Positions 53,826 to 62,339 of a stretch of 64,000 nt of DNA are shown piece by piece. Every line of letters starts with the position of its first letter. Positions within the stretch are counted from its first letter, which is position 1. The notes under the pieces were generated by a model, which was not told the DNA's origin, did not search any database, and worked only from the letters and a program-made list of their open reading frames with translations. The stretch comes from JAVKEN01 sp040221415 (lineage in GTDB: Bacteria; Pseudomonadota; Alphaproteobacteria; Rickettsiales; JABSSG01). Location: positions 1-64,000 of the forward strand of contig JAVKEN010000024.1 in the NCBI GenBank assembly GCA_040221415.1, in the 5' to 3' direction. The position numbers and the translations under genes were made by a program.

Positions 53826-54613
53826 TTGCTGAAAAATAATTCAGTTGTAAAGTAGTTAAACAGTAATATTAAAACAGAAGCTGTCACAACTGCATTAGTT
53901 GTTGCCTTGCCAACGCCTTCAGCTCCTTTAGATGCGTTATAACCATTATAACATCCAGCAAAAGCAATCAGAAATCCAAAAATAGCGGCCTTTGCTAAGC
54001 CAGAGACTACGTCTTGGGTTTCCATATAACTCACTGTATTTTTAATATAAATAGCTTTATTAAACCCTAGCTTCTCAGTAGCAACTACGTATCCTCCCAT
54101 AATACCAATAATATCAGCCACAATAACTAGCAATGGCAACATTAGCACGCTCGCAACTATTCTTGGGGTTACAAGATATCTAATTGGCGAAACTGCCAGA
54201 GTTCTTAAAGCATCTACTTGTTCAGTAACCTTCATCGTTGCAATCTCAGCTGCAATTGAAGCCCCTATTCTTCCCGCAACCATTAGACCAGCAAGAACCG
54301 GTCCTAATTCACGAGTAATTGACAACACTACCACCATTGGAATCGAGCTTTCAGCAGAAAATCTAGAAAAACCTGTGTAACTTTGCAGCACTAAAACAGC
54401 ACCAGTAAAAATAGCAGTCATTCCCACTACTGGTAGAGAATAAAATCCTATTTCAATAAAATTTTCAAACATCTGCCTAAAATAGAAAGGAGAGCTAAAA
54501 ATGCCTCTAACAGAATGATAAATGAAAATAAACGCACTGCCCAGTAAAGCAAAAAAACTCAACACATATTGGCCAATTGAACGCACTCTATCTAAAATTG
54601 CATTAATAAACAT
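53822..54613 (-). CDS. mlaE: Mla-type ABC transporter permease
   Basis: A 263-residue membrane protein with five or six helices. The family features are FTGAVLVLQSYTGFSRF (about 64-80), SITRELGPVLAGLMVAGRIGASIAAEI (about 96-122, with the E-x-G coupling region) and TMKVTEQVDALRTLAVSPIRYLVTPR (about 124-149). MlaE forms the membrane core for outer-membrane lipid asymmetry. It overlaps alr by 11 bases. Confidence 0.92.
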   Translation of the reverse strand: MFINAILDRVRSIGQYVLSFFALLGSAFIFIYHSVRGIFSSPFYFRQMFENFIEIGFYSLPVVGMTAIFTGAVLVLQSYTGFSRFSAESSIPMVVVLSITRELGPVLAGLMVAGRIGASIAAEIATMKVTEQVDALRTLAVSPIRYLVTPRIVASVLMLPLLVIVADIIGIMGGYVVATEKLGFNKAIYIKNTVSYMETQDVVSGLAKAAIFGFLIAFAGCYNGYNASKGAEGVGKATTNAVVTASVLILLFNYFTTELFFSK

Positions 54614-55703
54614 AATTCCTTTTAAATCTTGGACCTAAGGAGGTTATTATTCCGTAGCTCACAGTATCAGTCATTTTAGACACAGTTTCAACAGAAATAT
54701 TTTTACCCATAACTTCTACTTTTTGACCAACAAACAAATCTTTCTCTGAAATATTTGATACATCTAAAGTGATCAAATCCATTGATGTTGCACCAATTTT
54801 ATATACATTTTCTCCTTGAATAGAAAATGGCAGCTTACTTGCATTTCTAAAGTAATAGCTATCTGCGTAACCGATTGGAATAGTTGCTATCACAGAGCCT
54901 TTTTTAGCAGTGACTGTTGCATCATAGCCAACAGGACTATCTTTTTCTATGTGATGAATTTGAATTATATGAGTATGAATTGAAAATACGACTTCAGTTT
55001 CAAAATCATGATCTTTCTTCCCATCTCTAACTCCATACAGATCAACCCCGACTCTTGCTTGATCAAAAGCACGGAAGTCTTCGGAGAAATGTAATGCATA
55101 CGAATTAGCGAACGATGTTTTATATTCAGGGAATTCTTTAATTACCTCTTGAAATCTTTCTAGTTGCTCTTTGTTATGTGGGTGCTCAGGATTCTTACCG
55201 CATGCAATATGACTCATCACATAGTCAATGTCCAAATTTCCCTCATGAATAATTTGCTTTGCTTTATTTATTTCTTCTGGCTGCATCCCTAGCCTAAGCA
55301 TTCCAGTGTCAAAGAAGATATTAGCGGGTAATTTACTTTCAACTTTGACCGCTACATCGCTCCAAAGACTCATCTGTTCTAGCGATATAAGAACTGGAGC
55401 AATTTTATTTTCTAGAAAGTAATATTCCTCCCCTTTGTTAATACCATGCAAAGTATAAATTGTAGCCTCTGGAAGATTATTACGGAGCTTTACAGCTTCA
55501 TCAATTGTCGCAACATAGAATTCCTTACACCCCGCTTTCCACAATGACTTAGAAATAGCATCCGCACCTAAACCATAAGCGTCAGACTTTAAAACAGCTG
55601 ATAAATTTTTAACTCCAAAATGAGATTTTAGATTTTTATAGTTTTTAATAATTTTAGAAAGATTAATTTCTACTACTGAAAGTGAATTATTATGCTGATT
55701 CAT
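54603..55703 (-). CDS. alr: alanine racemase
   Basis: PLP enzyme that makes D-Ala for peptidoglycan, 366 residues. The PLP lysine is in SAVLKSDAYGLGA (Lys39). FFDTGMLRLGM (about 150-160) and DQARVGVDLYG (about 213-223) are conserved, and the second catalytic base lies in SPVGYDATVTA (about 252-262). Its product would feed the ddl enzyme encoded in this window. Overlaps: 14 bases with dnaB upstream and 11 with mlaE downstream. Confidence 0.95.
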   Translation of the reverse strand: MNQHNNSLSVVEINLSKIIKNYKNLKSHFGVKNLSAVLKSDAYGLGADAISKSLWKAGCKEFYVATIDEAVKLRNNLPEATIYTLHGINKGEEYYFLENKIAPVLISLEQMSLWSDVAVKVESKLPANIFFDTGMLRLGMQPEEINKAKQIIHEGNLDIDYVMSHIACGKNPEHPHNKEQLERFQEVIKEFPEYKTSFANSYALHFSEDFRAFDQARVGVDLYGVRDGKKDHDFETEVVFSIHTHIIQIHHIEKDSPVGYDATVTAKKGSVIATIPIGYADSYYFRNASKLPFSIQGENVYKIGATSMDLITLDVSNISEKDLFVGQKVEVMGKNISVETVSKMTDTVSYGIITSLGPRFKRNYVY

Positions 55704-57192
55704 ATTCTTGAGTCAAATTGCTAAATCTTGTGTAGTGCGCATCAAAGAACAATCTAACAGAACCAATTGGCCCATTACGATGCTTTGAAACTATCAGCTC
55801 AGTGATATTACTTACGTCTTCCATATCGGCTTGCCATTTGGCATATTGCTCGGTACCCTCTTTAGGCTTTTTACGCATCAGATAATACTCTTCTCGATAG
55901 ATAAATATTACTATATCTGCATCTTGCTCGATACTTCCTGACTCTCTTAAGTCTGAAAGCAAAGGTCTTTTATCCTCTCTTTGCTCAACAGCACGAGATA
56001 ACTGAGACAATGCGATAACTGGGATATGCAATTCTTTTGCTATAGCTTTTAAACCTTGGGTAATTTCTGAAATCTCTTGCACCCTATTCATCTCGCGATT
56101 GCTGCTGTCAGCTCGCATAAGCTGTAAATAGTCGACGATAATAATTCCAAGATTATGCATTCTTTTCAGTCTCCTAGCTTTTGTTCTAAGAGCCGCAACT
56201 GAAATAGAAGGAGTGTCATCAATATAAAATGGCATATCTTGAAGTGTCTTTGTAGCATTAGCAATATCACTAAACTCATCTTCATCAATATGACCAGTTC
56301 TCAATTTACTAGAGCTTACACCAGAAACCATCGAAAGCATTCTTGTAGCAATTTGCTCTGATGACATTTCTAGAGAGAAAAAACCAACTGATTTAGGCTT
56401 TGTGCCTTGATGCTCTTCAGCATCTTCACCCTTAAGTAAAGCCTCGTGATTCGCTACCAAGTTTTTACAAGCATTATATGCTATATTTACTGAAACGGCT
56501 GTTTTACCCATGGAAGGCCTACCAGCCATTATAACAAGATCCGAATCCTGAAACCCACCAAGAAGCTCATCTAAGTCTGTAAAATTACTGGCAATTCCTG
56601 AAACCTTTCCCTTGTTTTGATAAGCTGATTGAGCTTTGTTTATAGCTTCTTGCAAAGGAGTTTTTAACTGAGCAAATCCTTTATTTCTTTCCAAATCATC
56701 ATTCGACAAATCATAAAGCTTTTTTTCAGCATTTTCTATTTGGTCATGCGCAGATCTCTCAAATTTGTGCTCACGCGCATCATTCACAATATCTTTCCCA
56801 ATGCTGATTAACTCTCTCTTAAGAGCAAGCTCATAGATAGATTTGCCATAATCATACATATTTATGATTCCGAGCGATAACCCAGCTAAGTCAGCAAGAT
56901 ATTTATGGCCTCCATACTCTTTTAACGACTCGTCTTGATCAAAGTAATTTTTAAGCGTAATGGGATTTGCTAAAATTCCTTTATCATGGAATTTTTGGAT
57001 CGCTTCGTAAATACGCTGATGAACCGGTACATAAAAATGATTTGATGACAAGAAGTCAGACACCTTATTCAAATCTTCGTTATTGACCATTAGATTCCCA
57101 AGCAGAGTTTGCTCAGCATCAATATTATGAGGCAATTCTATGCTTTGCTCTTCCCTAGCGCCTATATGCTCAATGACAGATTCTTTAACCAT
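55690..57192 (-). CDS. dnaB: replicative DNA helicase DnaB
   Basis: A 500-residue hexameric helicase. The N-terminal DnaB domain (about 18-125) has LPHNIDAEQTLLGNLM. The RecA-like motor (about 195-490) has Walker A AGRPSMGKTAVSVNIA (about 222-237), VDYLQLMRAD and SQLSRAVEQREDKRP. A linker of about 25 residues in the motor (LVANHEALLKGEDAEEHQ region, about 240-262) is also common in other alphaproteobacteria. It is divergent from dapF. Confidence 0.96.
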   Translation of the reverse strand: MVKESVIEHIGAREEQSIELPHNIDAEQTLLGNLMVNNEDLNKVSDFLSSNHFYVPVHQRIYEAIQKFHDKGILANPITLKNYFDQDESLKEYGGHKYLADLAGLSLGIINMYDYGKSIYELALKRELISIGKDIVNDAREHKFERSAHDQIENAEKKLYDLSNDDLERNKGFAQLKTPLQEAINKAQSAYQNKGKVSGIASNFTDLDELLGGFQDSDLVIMAGRPSMGKTAVSVNIAYNACKNLVANHEALLKGEDAEEHQGTKPKSVGFFSLEMSSEQIATRMLSMVSGVSSSKLRTGHIDEDEFSDIANATKTLQDMPFYIDDTPSISVAALRTKARRLKRMHNLGIIIVDYLQLMRADSSNREMNRVQEISEITQGLKAIAKELHIPVIALSQLSRAVEQREDKRPLLSDLRESGSIEQDADIVIFIYREEYYLMRKKPKEGTEQYAKWQADMEDVSNITELIVSKHRNGPIGSVRLFFDAHYTRFSNLTQEYESA

Positions 57193-57272
57193 TTTTTATG
57201 GATTTAGTGTTTGAATAAGTGTAAATTCCTAAGATATAGAATTGTTGGTAAATTTTCAATTACTTAATTTGG

Positions 57273-58091
57273 ATGAAACAAATTAAATTTATAAAAATGC
57301 ACGGTTTACAAAATGACTTTGTAGTCATTGATAAAACTAAGGAGCAAGCTAAATTTGATCATAAGTTAATAAAGCGCATAGCTTGCAGAAAAACTGGCAT
57401 AGGGTGCGATCAAGTAATAATCTTAGAAAAGAGTATCAGGGCTGATATCAAGATGGTTATTTTTAATTCAGATGGTAGCATGTCAGAAGCCTGTGGTAAT
57501 GCAACCAGATGTGTCGCAAAATATATTTGCACAGAAAACAAACTTACACACTGTAAAATTGAATTAGCGAATAAAATCAGCTCATGTAAATTACATGGCG
57601 ACAAGGTGTCTTCCACCATGGGAAAGCCAACGATGGAGTGGCAGCATATACCTCTAGCAAAAGAAATGGATTGTTTGGAATTAGATTTTAATAAATTTAA
57701 CTTGCCTAAGCCAGTTGTTGTAAATATTTCTAATCCACATGTTGTATTTTTTATTGATAATATTAACAAAATCAACATAGCTGACATAGGTCCAAAAATT
57801 GAATCAGATCCATTATTCCCCAACAAAATAAATGTTTCATTTGCTCGTGTTAGAAACGACAACTCAATTGAACTTTCAGTTTGGGAGCGTGGAGCTGGCA
57901 TGACTGCAGCTTGCGGTACAGCAGCTTGCGCAACAGCTTACGCAGCCATAAAAAGAAACCTTATAAAAGGACATCAAGTCAAAATTTTATTTAAGAATGG
58001 AAGTTTAGCCATAAATCTGTTAGAAAATGGTGACCTTGAAATGATTGGAGACGCAAACGAGACCTTTGTTGGGCGATATTTTTATGACTGA
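57273..58091 (+). CDS. dapF: diaminopimelate epimerase
   Basis: Makes meso-DAP, the crosslinking residue of the wall and the likely ligand of the OmpA-like lipoprotein. The 272-residue protein has MHGLQNDFVVID (about 9-20) and the two catalytic Cys in SEACGNATRC (about 70-79) and GMTAACGTAACA (about 209-220), both intact. It starts 80 bases from dnaB on the other strand and overlaps mtaB by 8 bases. Confidence 0.96.
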   Translation: MKQIKFIKMHGLQNDFVVIDKTKEQAKFDHKLIKRIACRKTGIGCDQVIILEKSIRADIKMVIFNSDGSMSEACGNATRCVAKYICTENKLTHCKIELANKISSCKLHGDKVSSTMGKPTMEWQHIPLAKEMDCLELDFNKFNLPKPVVVNISNPHVVFFIDNINKINIADIGPKIESDPLFPNKINVSFARVRNDNSIELSVWERGAGMTAACGTAACATAYAAIKRNLIKGHQVKILFKNGSLAINLLENGDLEMIGDANETFVGRYFYD

Positions 58092-59325
58092 AAAAGTAAT
58101 CACATTTGGGTGCAGACTTAACATCTATGAAAGCGAGGTTATTAAGAATGCCTTAAAAGCTTCTAAAGCTGATGATGTTGTGGTTTTCAACACATGCTCA
58201 GTTACAAAAGAAGCTGAACGCCAGGCTCAACAGAATATTCGTAAGGTCAGACGCGAAAACCCAAATGCAAAAATATATGTAACTGGCTGTGCTGCTCAGA
58301 TAAACCCTAAGAAATACTCTTCAATGAAAGAAGTGGATGTAGTCTTGGGCAACGAAGAAAAGCTAGTGCCGGAAAGCTATCTAGAGCAAGACTCTAAAAT
58401 GCTAGTTAATGATATCATGTCTGTAAAAGAAACAGCCTCGCATTTGGTTAGCAGCTTTGATGGAAAGTCCAGAGCCTTCATCCAGATTCAAAATGGCTGC
58501 AATCATCGATGTACATTCTGCATTATCCCCTACGGAAGAGGAAATAGCCGCAGTGTTCCAATTGGTAAAGTTGTTGAACAAGTAAAACTTCTCATGTCTC
58601 AAGGGTACAATGAGATTGTATTTACCGGTGTTGATATTTCAGATTACGGTAAAGACCTTCCAGGATCACCCACTCTTGCCCAAATGATCAAAAGATTATT
58701 TAATTTGGTTCCAGAGCTGAAAAGACTGCGTCTTTCATCAATTGATGTTGCAGAAATAGATCAAGAACTGAAGGATTTAATAAAGTTTGACCAAAGAATT
58801 ATGCCTCACATTCATATCAGTCTTCAGGCAGGAGACAATATGATTCTAAAAAGAATGAAACGCAGACACAATAGAGAGCAAGTTATTGAGTTCTGCAACG
58901 AGATTAGAGATGCAAGGCCTGAAGTTTCTTTTGGTGCAGATATTATCGCTGGATTCCCTACTGAATCTGATGATATGTTCAATAACAGTCTTAAACTTAT
59001 TGAAGAAGCTGGACTTCATTTACTGCATGTCTTTCCATATTCCGAAAGAGAAGGAACACCAGCTGCAAAAATTCCTAATCAAGTTCCAAAAGCCACAAGA
59101 AAAGAAAGAGCTAAGAGCCTTAGAGTCGCAGGTGAAAATCAATTACTAGAATTCTCAAAAAATAACTTAGGGAGAAAGGCTACAATAGTCGTAGAAGAAA
59201 ATGGCTACGGTAGAACAGATAATTTTTTAAAAGTTAAGCTAGATAAAGAATATCAAAGCGGAAAAATTCACGAGGCACTAATTACAGATTTCACAGATAA
59301 TGAATTAATAGCGAAGATTTTATAA
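58084..59325 (+). CDS. mtaB: tRNA t6A37 methylthiotransferase MtaB
   Basis: A radical SAM enzyme converting t6A37 to ms2t6A in ANN-reading tRNAs such as tRNA-Lys. Starting at the ATG at 58084 (MTEKVITFGCRLN, 413 residues), the auxiliary cluster Cys are in FGCRLN, NTCSVT and TGCAAQ. The radical SAM motif is CNHRCTFCIIP (about 139-149). The CRLN start and lack of a CxxxxLN extension fit MtaB over MiaB. A longer in-frame start would lie deep in dapF. One base of overlap with ftsY. Confidence 0.93.
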   Translation: MTEKVITFGCRLNIYESEVIKNALKASKADDVVVFNTCSVTKEAERQAQQNIRKVRRENPNAKIYVTGCAAQINPKKYSSMKEVDVVLGNEEKLVPESYLEQDSKMLVNDIMSVKETASHLVSSFDGKSRAFIQIQNGCNHRCTFCIIPYGRGNSRSVPIGKVVEQVKLLMSQGYNEIVFTGVDISDYGKDLPGSPTLAQMIKRLFNLVPELKRLRLSSIDVAEIDQELKDLIKFDQRIMPHIHISLQAGDNMILKRMKRRHNREQVIEFCNEIRDARPEVSFGADIIAGFPTESDDMFNNSLKLIEEAGLHLLHVFPYSEREGTPAAKIPNQVPKATRKERAKSLRVAGENQLLEFSKNNLGRKATIVVEENGYGRTDNFLKVKLDKEYQSGKIHEALITDFTDNELIAKIL

Positions 59326-60233
59326 TGGGATGGTTTAATAAATTAAAAGAAGGTTTAAAGAAAACTTCTAGCAAAATCAGTGACAGCATCACAAGCGTAG
59401 TTACTAAAGAAAAGCTTGATCAAGAGACCTTAGATAGCCTTGAAGATATTTTAGTAATGGCAGATCTTGGTGCCGAGACTTCAGCTGAGGTGATCAAAAA
59501 AATATCTAAAAGTAAGTTTGAAAAAAATATATCTCCTGAAGAAGTAAAGACCGCACTGGCAGAAATCATAGTAGAAATTCTTACTCCGGTTGCAAAAAAA
59601 CTCACCCCTACTCAAGATAAGCCTTATACAGTCCTAGTCCTTGGAGTAAATGGAAATGGCAAAACAACCACCATTGGAAAATTAGCTCAAAAATTTAACC
59701 AAGATGGGCTGAAGTCAACAATAGCGGCATGCGACACTTATAGAGCGGCTGCAGTTGAACAACTAGCAGTTTGGGCAGAGAGAGCTAAAGCAGAGTTTAT
59801 TCAAGGGGAGATTGAAAGCGATCCTTCTAGCGTTGCATATAGATCAGTTGAAGCAGCAAAAAATAATGGATCTGACATTCTATTTATCGACACAGCAGGC
59901 AGGCTTCATAACAAAACAAATTTAATGGACGAGCTTAAAAAAATGGATAGAGTAATCAAGAAGCATGGTGAACAATTACCTCATGAAAACATTATCGTGA
60001 TTGATGCCACGACAGGACAAAATGCCCTGAACCAAGTAGAGGAATTTGGCAAAATAGTTAACCTAACAGGTATTATTATTACAAAGCTAGATGGCACAGC
60101 TAAAGCGGGTATCGTAGTGCCAATCGCTAAGAAATTCAAGCTACCTATTTATGCTATTGGAGTGGGTGAAACAATAGATGATTTAAATGATTTTGATCCA
60201 AAAGAATTTGCTAATAATTTAGTAGGATTTTAA
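59325..60233 (+). CDS. ftsY: signal recognition particle receptor FtsY
   Basis: The SRP receptor GTPase, 302 residues, here with only a short N-terminal region and no long acidic A domain, as usual in alphaproteobacteria. The G1 motif is GVNGNGKTTTIGKLA (about 103-117), followed by DTYRAAAVEQL, IDTAGRLHN and TKLDGTAKAG. It guides ribosomes making membrane proteins, such as the many complex I subunits, to the translocon. The first ATG (59325) shares a base with the mtaB stop. Confidence 0.96.
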   Translation: MGWFNKLKEGLKKTSSKISDSITSVVTKEKLDQETLDSLEDILVMADLGAETSAEVIKKISKSKFEKNISPEEVKTALAEIIVEILTPVAKKLTPTQDKPYTVLVLGVNGNGKTTTIGKLAQKFNQDGLKSTIAACDTYRAAAVEQLAVWAERAKAEFIQGEIESDPSSVAYRSVEAAKNNGSDILFIDTAGRLHNKTNLMDELKKMDRVIKKHGEQLPHENIIVIDATTGQNALNQVEEFGKIVNLTGIIITKLDGTAKAGIVVPIAKKFKLPIYAIGVGETIDDLNDFDPKEFANNLVGF

Positions 60234-60251
60234 CAAATAATCAGAGGGAAG

Positions 60252-60539
60252 ATGGGAGAAAATAATCCAAAATATCAACAATTTGAAACTTATATTCATA
60301 GAAAGGGTGGAGTTTATCTAAAGCTTTGCGAGGCAAGGCACACAGAGACTTTAGAAGATCTTGTGGTCTACGTAGATATTGCTGGCGGCGATGTTTTCTG
60401 CAGACCTAAAGAAATGTTTTATGAAGAAATGGAACAAGCTGACGGCTCAAAATCACCAAGGTTTAAAAAACTTCCTTATATTTCTGATCGAGATAAACGG
60501 AAAACCTTACTGAATAAAAAATTTCTAGAAGATTTATAG
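60252..60539 (+). CDS. DUF1653 family protein
   Basis: A 95-residue protein. KYQQFETYIHRKGGVYLKLCEARHTET, VVYVDIAGGDVFCRPKEMFYEEM and SPRFKKL (spread over about 7-75) give the DUF1653 pattern: a Gly-rich strand, an Arg-His-(S/T)-Glu element, V-Y and R-P-x-x-M-F. The fold is a small beta-barrel of unknown function, often in cytosolic proteins of diverse bacteria. It is 18 bases after ftsY, with GAGGGAAG before the ATG, and is convergent with the CE-clan protease; the two stops are adjacent (TTATAG). Confidence 0.8.
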   Translation: MGENNPKYQQFETYIHRKGGVYLKLCEARHTETLEDLVVYVDIAGGDVFCRPKEMFYEEMEQADGSKSPRFKKLPYISDRDKRKTLLNKKFLEDL

Positions 60540-62282
60540 CTTAAAGGCCATTCCAGATCCTTTTCCGCGACTACTTGGAGATGGTGAGCCTCCTTTTCCT
60601 TTAGCACTACCAATTTCTTTCCCTAAAGATGCAGCAGCTTCTGCAAAACGATCCTGAGCTTCCGCTATTTCTGACATTTTTTCCGCTTGATTTTCTTGAT
60701 TCATGCCCATAACTATATCTGATACTTCTCGTGGAATTATTACGCCATCTGCTCTCAATTTTTCAATAGCACCATCTTTTGCCATATTGAAAATATCAAC
60801 TGGGTCTAAATAATCCATTTCACGTCTCATGTCTTCATATTGTTCAGACATTTCTTTATCTAATTTGCGTGCAAATTTATTACCTTCTGAGTTATGGCGC
60901 GAGTACATTTCGGATGCTAAATTGAGTATCACATCTTGATTGTCAACATTCATATCTCTTAACATCCCCAAAGCTTCCTCAGGAACTGATTCATCATTTT
61001 GCAAAGCTTCGTATACAGCTCCTCTTGCCATTTCTAGTAAAGAACTTTCTGGAATGTCTTCACCCAAATCATCACGAAGGTTTCTCTTTGTATCTTCAAG
61101 TATCGAAGTGACTCTTTCTTTGAAGTCTTTAGGCTTTTCTTCTTTTCCTCCAGTTGAAATAGGTGATTCAGGAGATGATCCTGGCGATTCTCTGCCTTTG
61201 TCTAAAGAAGGGGTTTCTCTTCCTGGACTTTCAGGTTTAGGGACGTTTAAGACGTTACGAATATGTGCTCCCACATCATCTTTTTGGCATTCATCTGGTA
61301 TACCCTCAATAAGATCCATTACCATATCTGCCTCATCTATGTGACCATAAGAGCCAGAGCGAATCTTTCTAGTAATCACTTCTTTTGACTCCCCTATAGA
61401 GCCTTCTATGTCTCTTTCGATATTTTCTATAACTGTGTTTAATGATACAGTTTCCAAACCTCTGACATACTCAATTTGCTTTTCAGCAAGCCTTTCCCTT
61501 AAAGGATAAGTTCTAATCCTACCCTCGTTTACCCCATATTCTCGTCTAAATATTTCAGTTAAGGCCTCAAAGCTTTCTCCATGATGATTCTCCACATAAT
61601 CTCTACAGATATCTTCTACTGATGGATTTAGATTTAATGGATCCTCGACACCTTCTGCTCTTTTATTTCTTAGCCAATCACCAAGAACTTCCTCGATCTT
61701 ATTGTGTCTTGAACAACTTTTTATTGCTGAACCAGCATTTGCAGGATCAAACCGATCTAATTGACGTTTTCTTATCTCTACTCTGCCAGGATTAGGTTCA
61801 GCTCCTATTCCTTCTAGGGCTCTAACGGCATTTTCTAAACAATATGGACCACAAGAAAACAGATCAGATTGAAGCCAACGATGCTCATACGAACTTTTTG
61901 AAACTCTAGCACCCGGCACTATAGCTCCTATCCTATCGCAAAAACTATTTACAAAATCTGGCAAACGTTCATCTCTAGCAAGGGAATCTGAGTACTTAAC
62001 ATCAAAGCTAGGAATCCCTTCTGCATCTTTTGTTACTTTAATAGATACAGAAACCCAATGATTTCTTCCTTTATTAACAGGAATTATCATTTGCTTTGGG
62101 AATTCTTCTCCCTCAACCAGCTCTCTTATTTCTCTATCCTCAAGAGCAATTCGTTCAACAACATCTCTATAGAAAAAAATATTGTTAGGAGATTCCTCTT
62201 GCCACTTCCTCCCTAGAAGATCAAGGTGTTGACCAGTGTACATATAATCAGCTATTGGAGTTCTCTCATCTGATAAAGCCAT
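60534..62282 (-). CDS. CE-clan (Ulp1/C48-like) cysteine protease, candidate secreted effector
   Basis: A 582-residue protein. Residues about 1-160 hold a Ulp1-type catalytic set in the right order: His75 in GRNHWVSV, Asp99 in KYSDSLA, Gln138 and Cys144 in WLQSDLFSCGPYCLE. The Gln-to-Cys spacing of six equals that of yeast Ulp1 (Q-x5-C). Residues 161-345 are helical and unrecognised. A Pro/Ser/Glu-rich linker (about 348-385) follows, then two tandem helical repeats of about 82 residues (388-469 and 470-552), and a Gly/Ser/Lys-rich basic end (about 558-582). No signal peptide or membrane helix is seen, so export would need a type IV or similar system. Proteases of this clan in intracellular bacteria cut ubiquitin, SUMO or NEDD8 or acetylate host proteins. 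Homologues are known in Rickettsia bellii and Chlamydia. Substrate and secretion are inferred. Confidence 0.75.
   Translation of the reverse strand: MALSDERTPIADYMYTGQHLDLLGRKWQEESPNNIFFYRDVVERIALEDREIRELVEGEEFPKQMIIPVNKGRNHWVSVSIKVTKDAEGIPSFDVKYSDSLARDERLPDFVNSFCDRIGAIVPGARVSKSSYEHRWLQSDLFSCGPYCLENAVRALEGIGAEPNPGRVEIRKRQLDRFDPANAGSAIKSCSRHNKIEEVLGDWLRNKRAEGVEDPLNLNPSVEDICRDYVENHHGESFEALTEIFRREYGVNEGRIRTYPLRERLAEKQIEYVRGLETVSLNTVIENIERDIEGSIGESKEVITRKIRSGSYGHIDEADMVMDLIEGIPDECQKDDVGAHIRNVLNVPKPESPGRETPSLDKGRESPGSSPESPISTGGKEEKPKDFKERVTSILEDTKRNLRDDLGEDIPESSLLEMARGAVYEALQNDESVPEEALGMLRDMNVDNQDVILNLASEMYSRHNSEGNKFARKLDKEMSEQYEDMRREMDYLDPVDIFNMAKDGAIEKLRADGVIIPREVSDIVMGMNQENQAEKMSEIAEAQDRFAEAAASLGKEIGSAKGKGGSPSPSSRGKGSGMAFKL
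60627..61121 (-). repeat. tandem protein repeat of about 82 residues in the C-terminal half of the protease
   Basis: Residues 388-469 and 470-552 align with one small gap. Matching landmarks are FKERV/FARKL, LLEMARGAVYEAL/IFNMAKDGAIEKL, VPEEALGML/IPREVSDIV and MNVDNQD/MNQENQA. The bases have diverged too far for a recent duplication, so this is an old internal repeat. Confidence 0.65.
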
Positions 62283-62308
62283 AAAATTTTCTTATCCTAT
62301 TCCTTAAA

Positions 62309-62324
62309 GTAAGTATCTACTTAC
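62309..62324. promoter_or_regulatory. perfect palindrome upstream of the CE-clan protease gene
   Basis: GTAAGTA-TC-TACTTAC is a 7+7 perfect inverted repeat in the 57-base gap between the acetyltransferase and protease genes, about 27 bases upstream of the protease ATG. The 2-base centre is too short for an RNA hairpin loop without fraying and it has no U-tract, so a dimeric regulator's operator is the better guess. No regulator gene lies next to it. Confidence 0.45.
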
Positions 62325-62339
62325 ATGGTTAAAAAAAGG

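Noticed and set aside
62309..62324. Intrinsic terminator after the acetyltransferase gene
   Set aside because: The loop would be only two bases and no T-run follows on the minus strand, so an operator is more likely.
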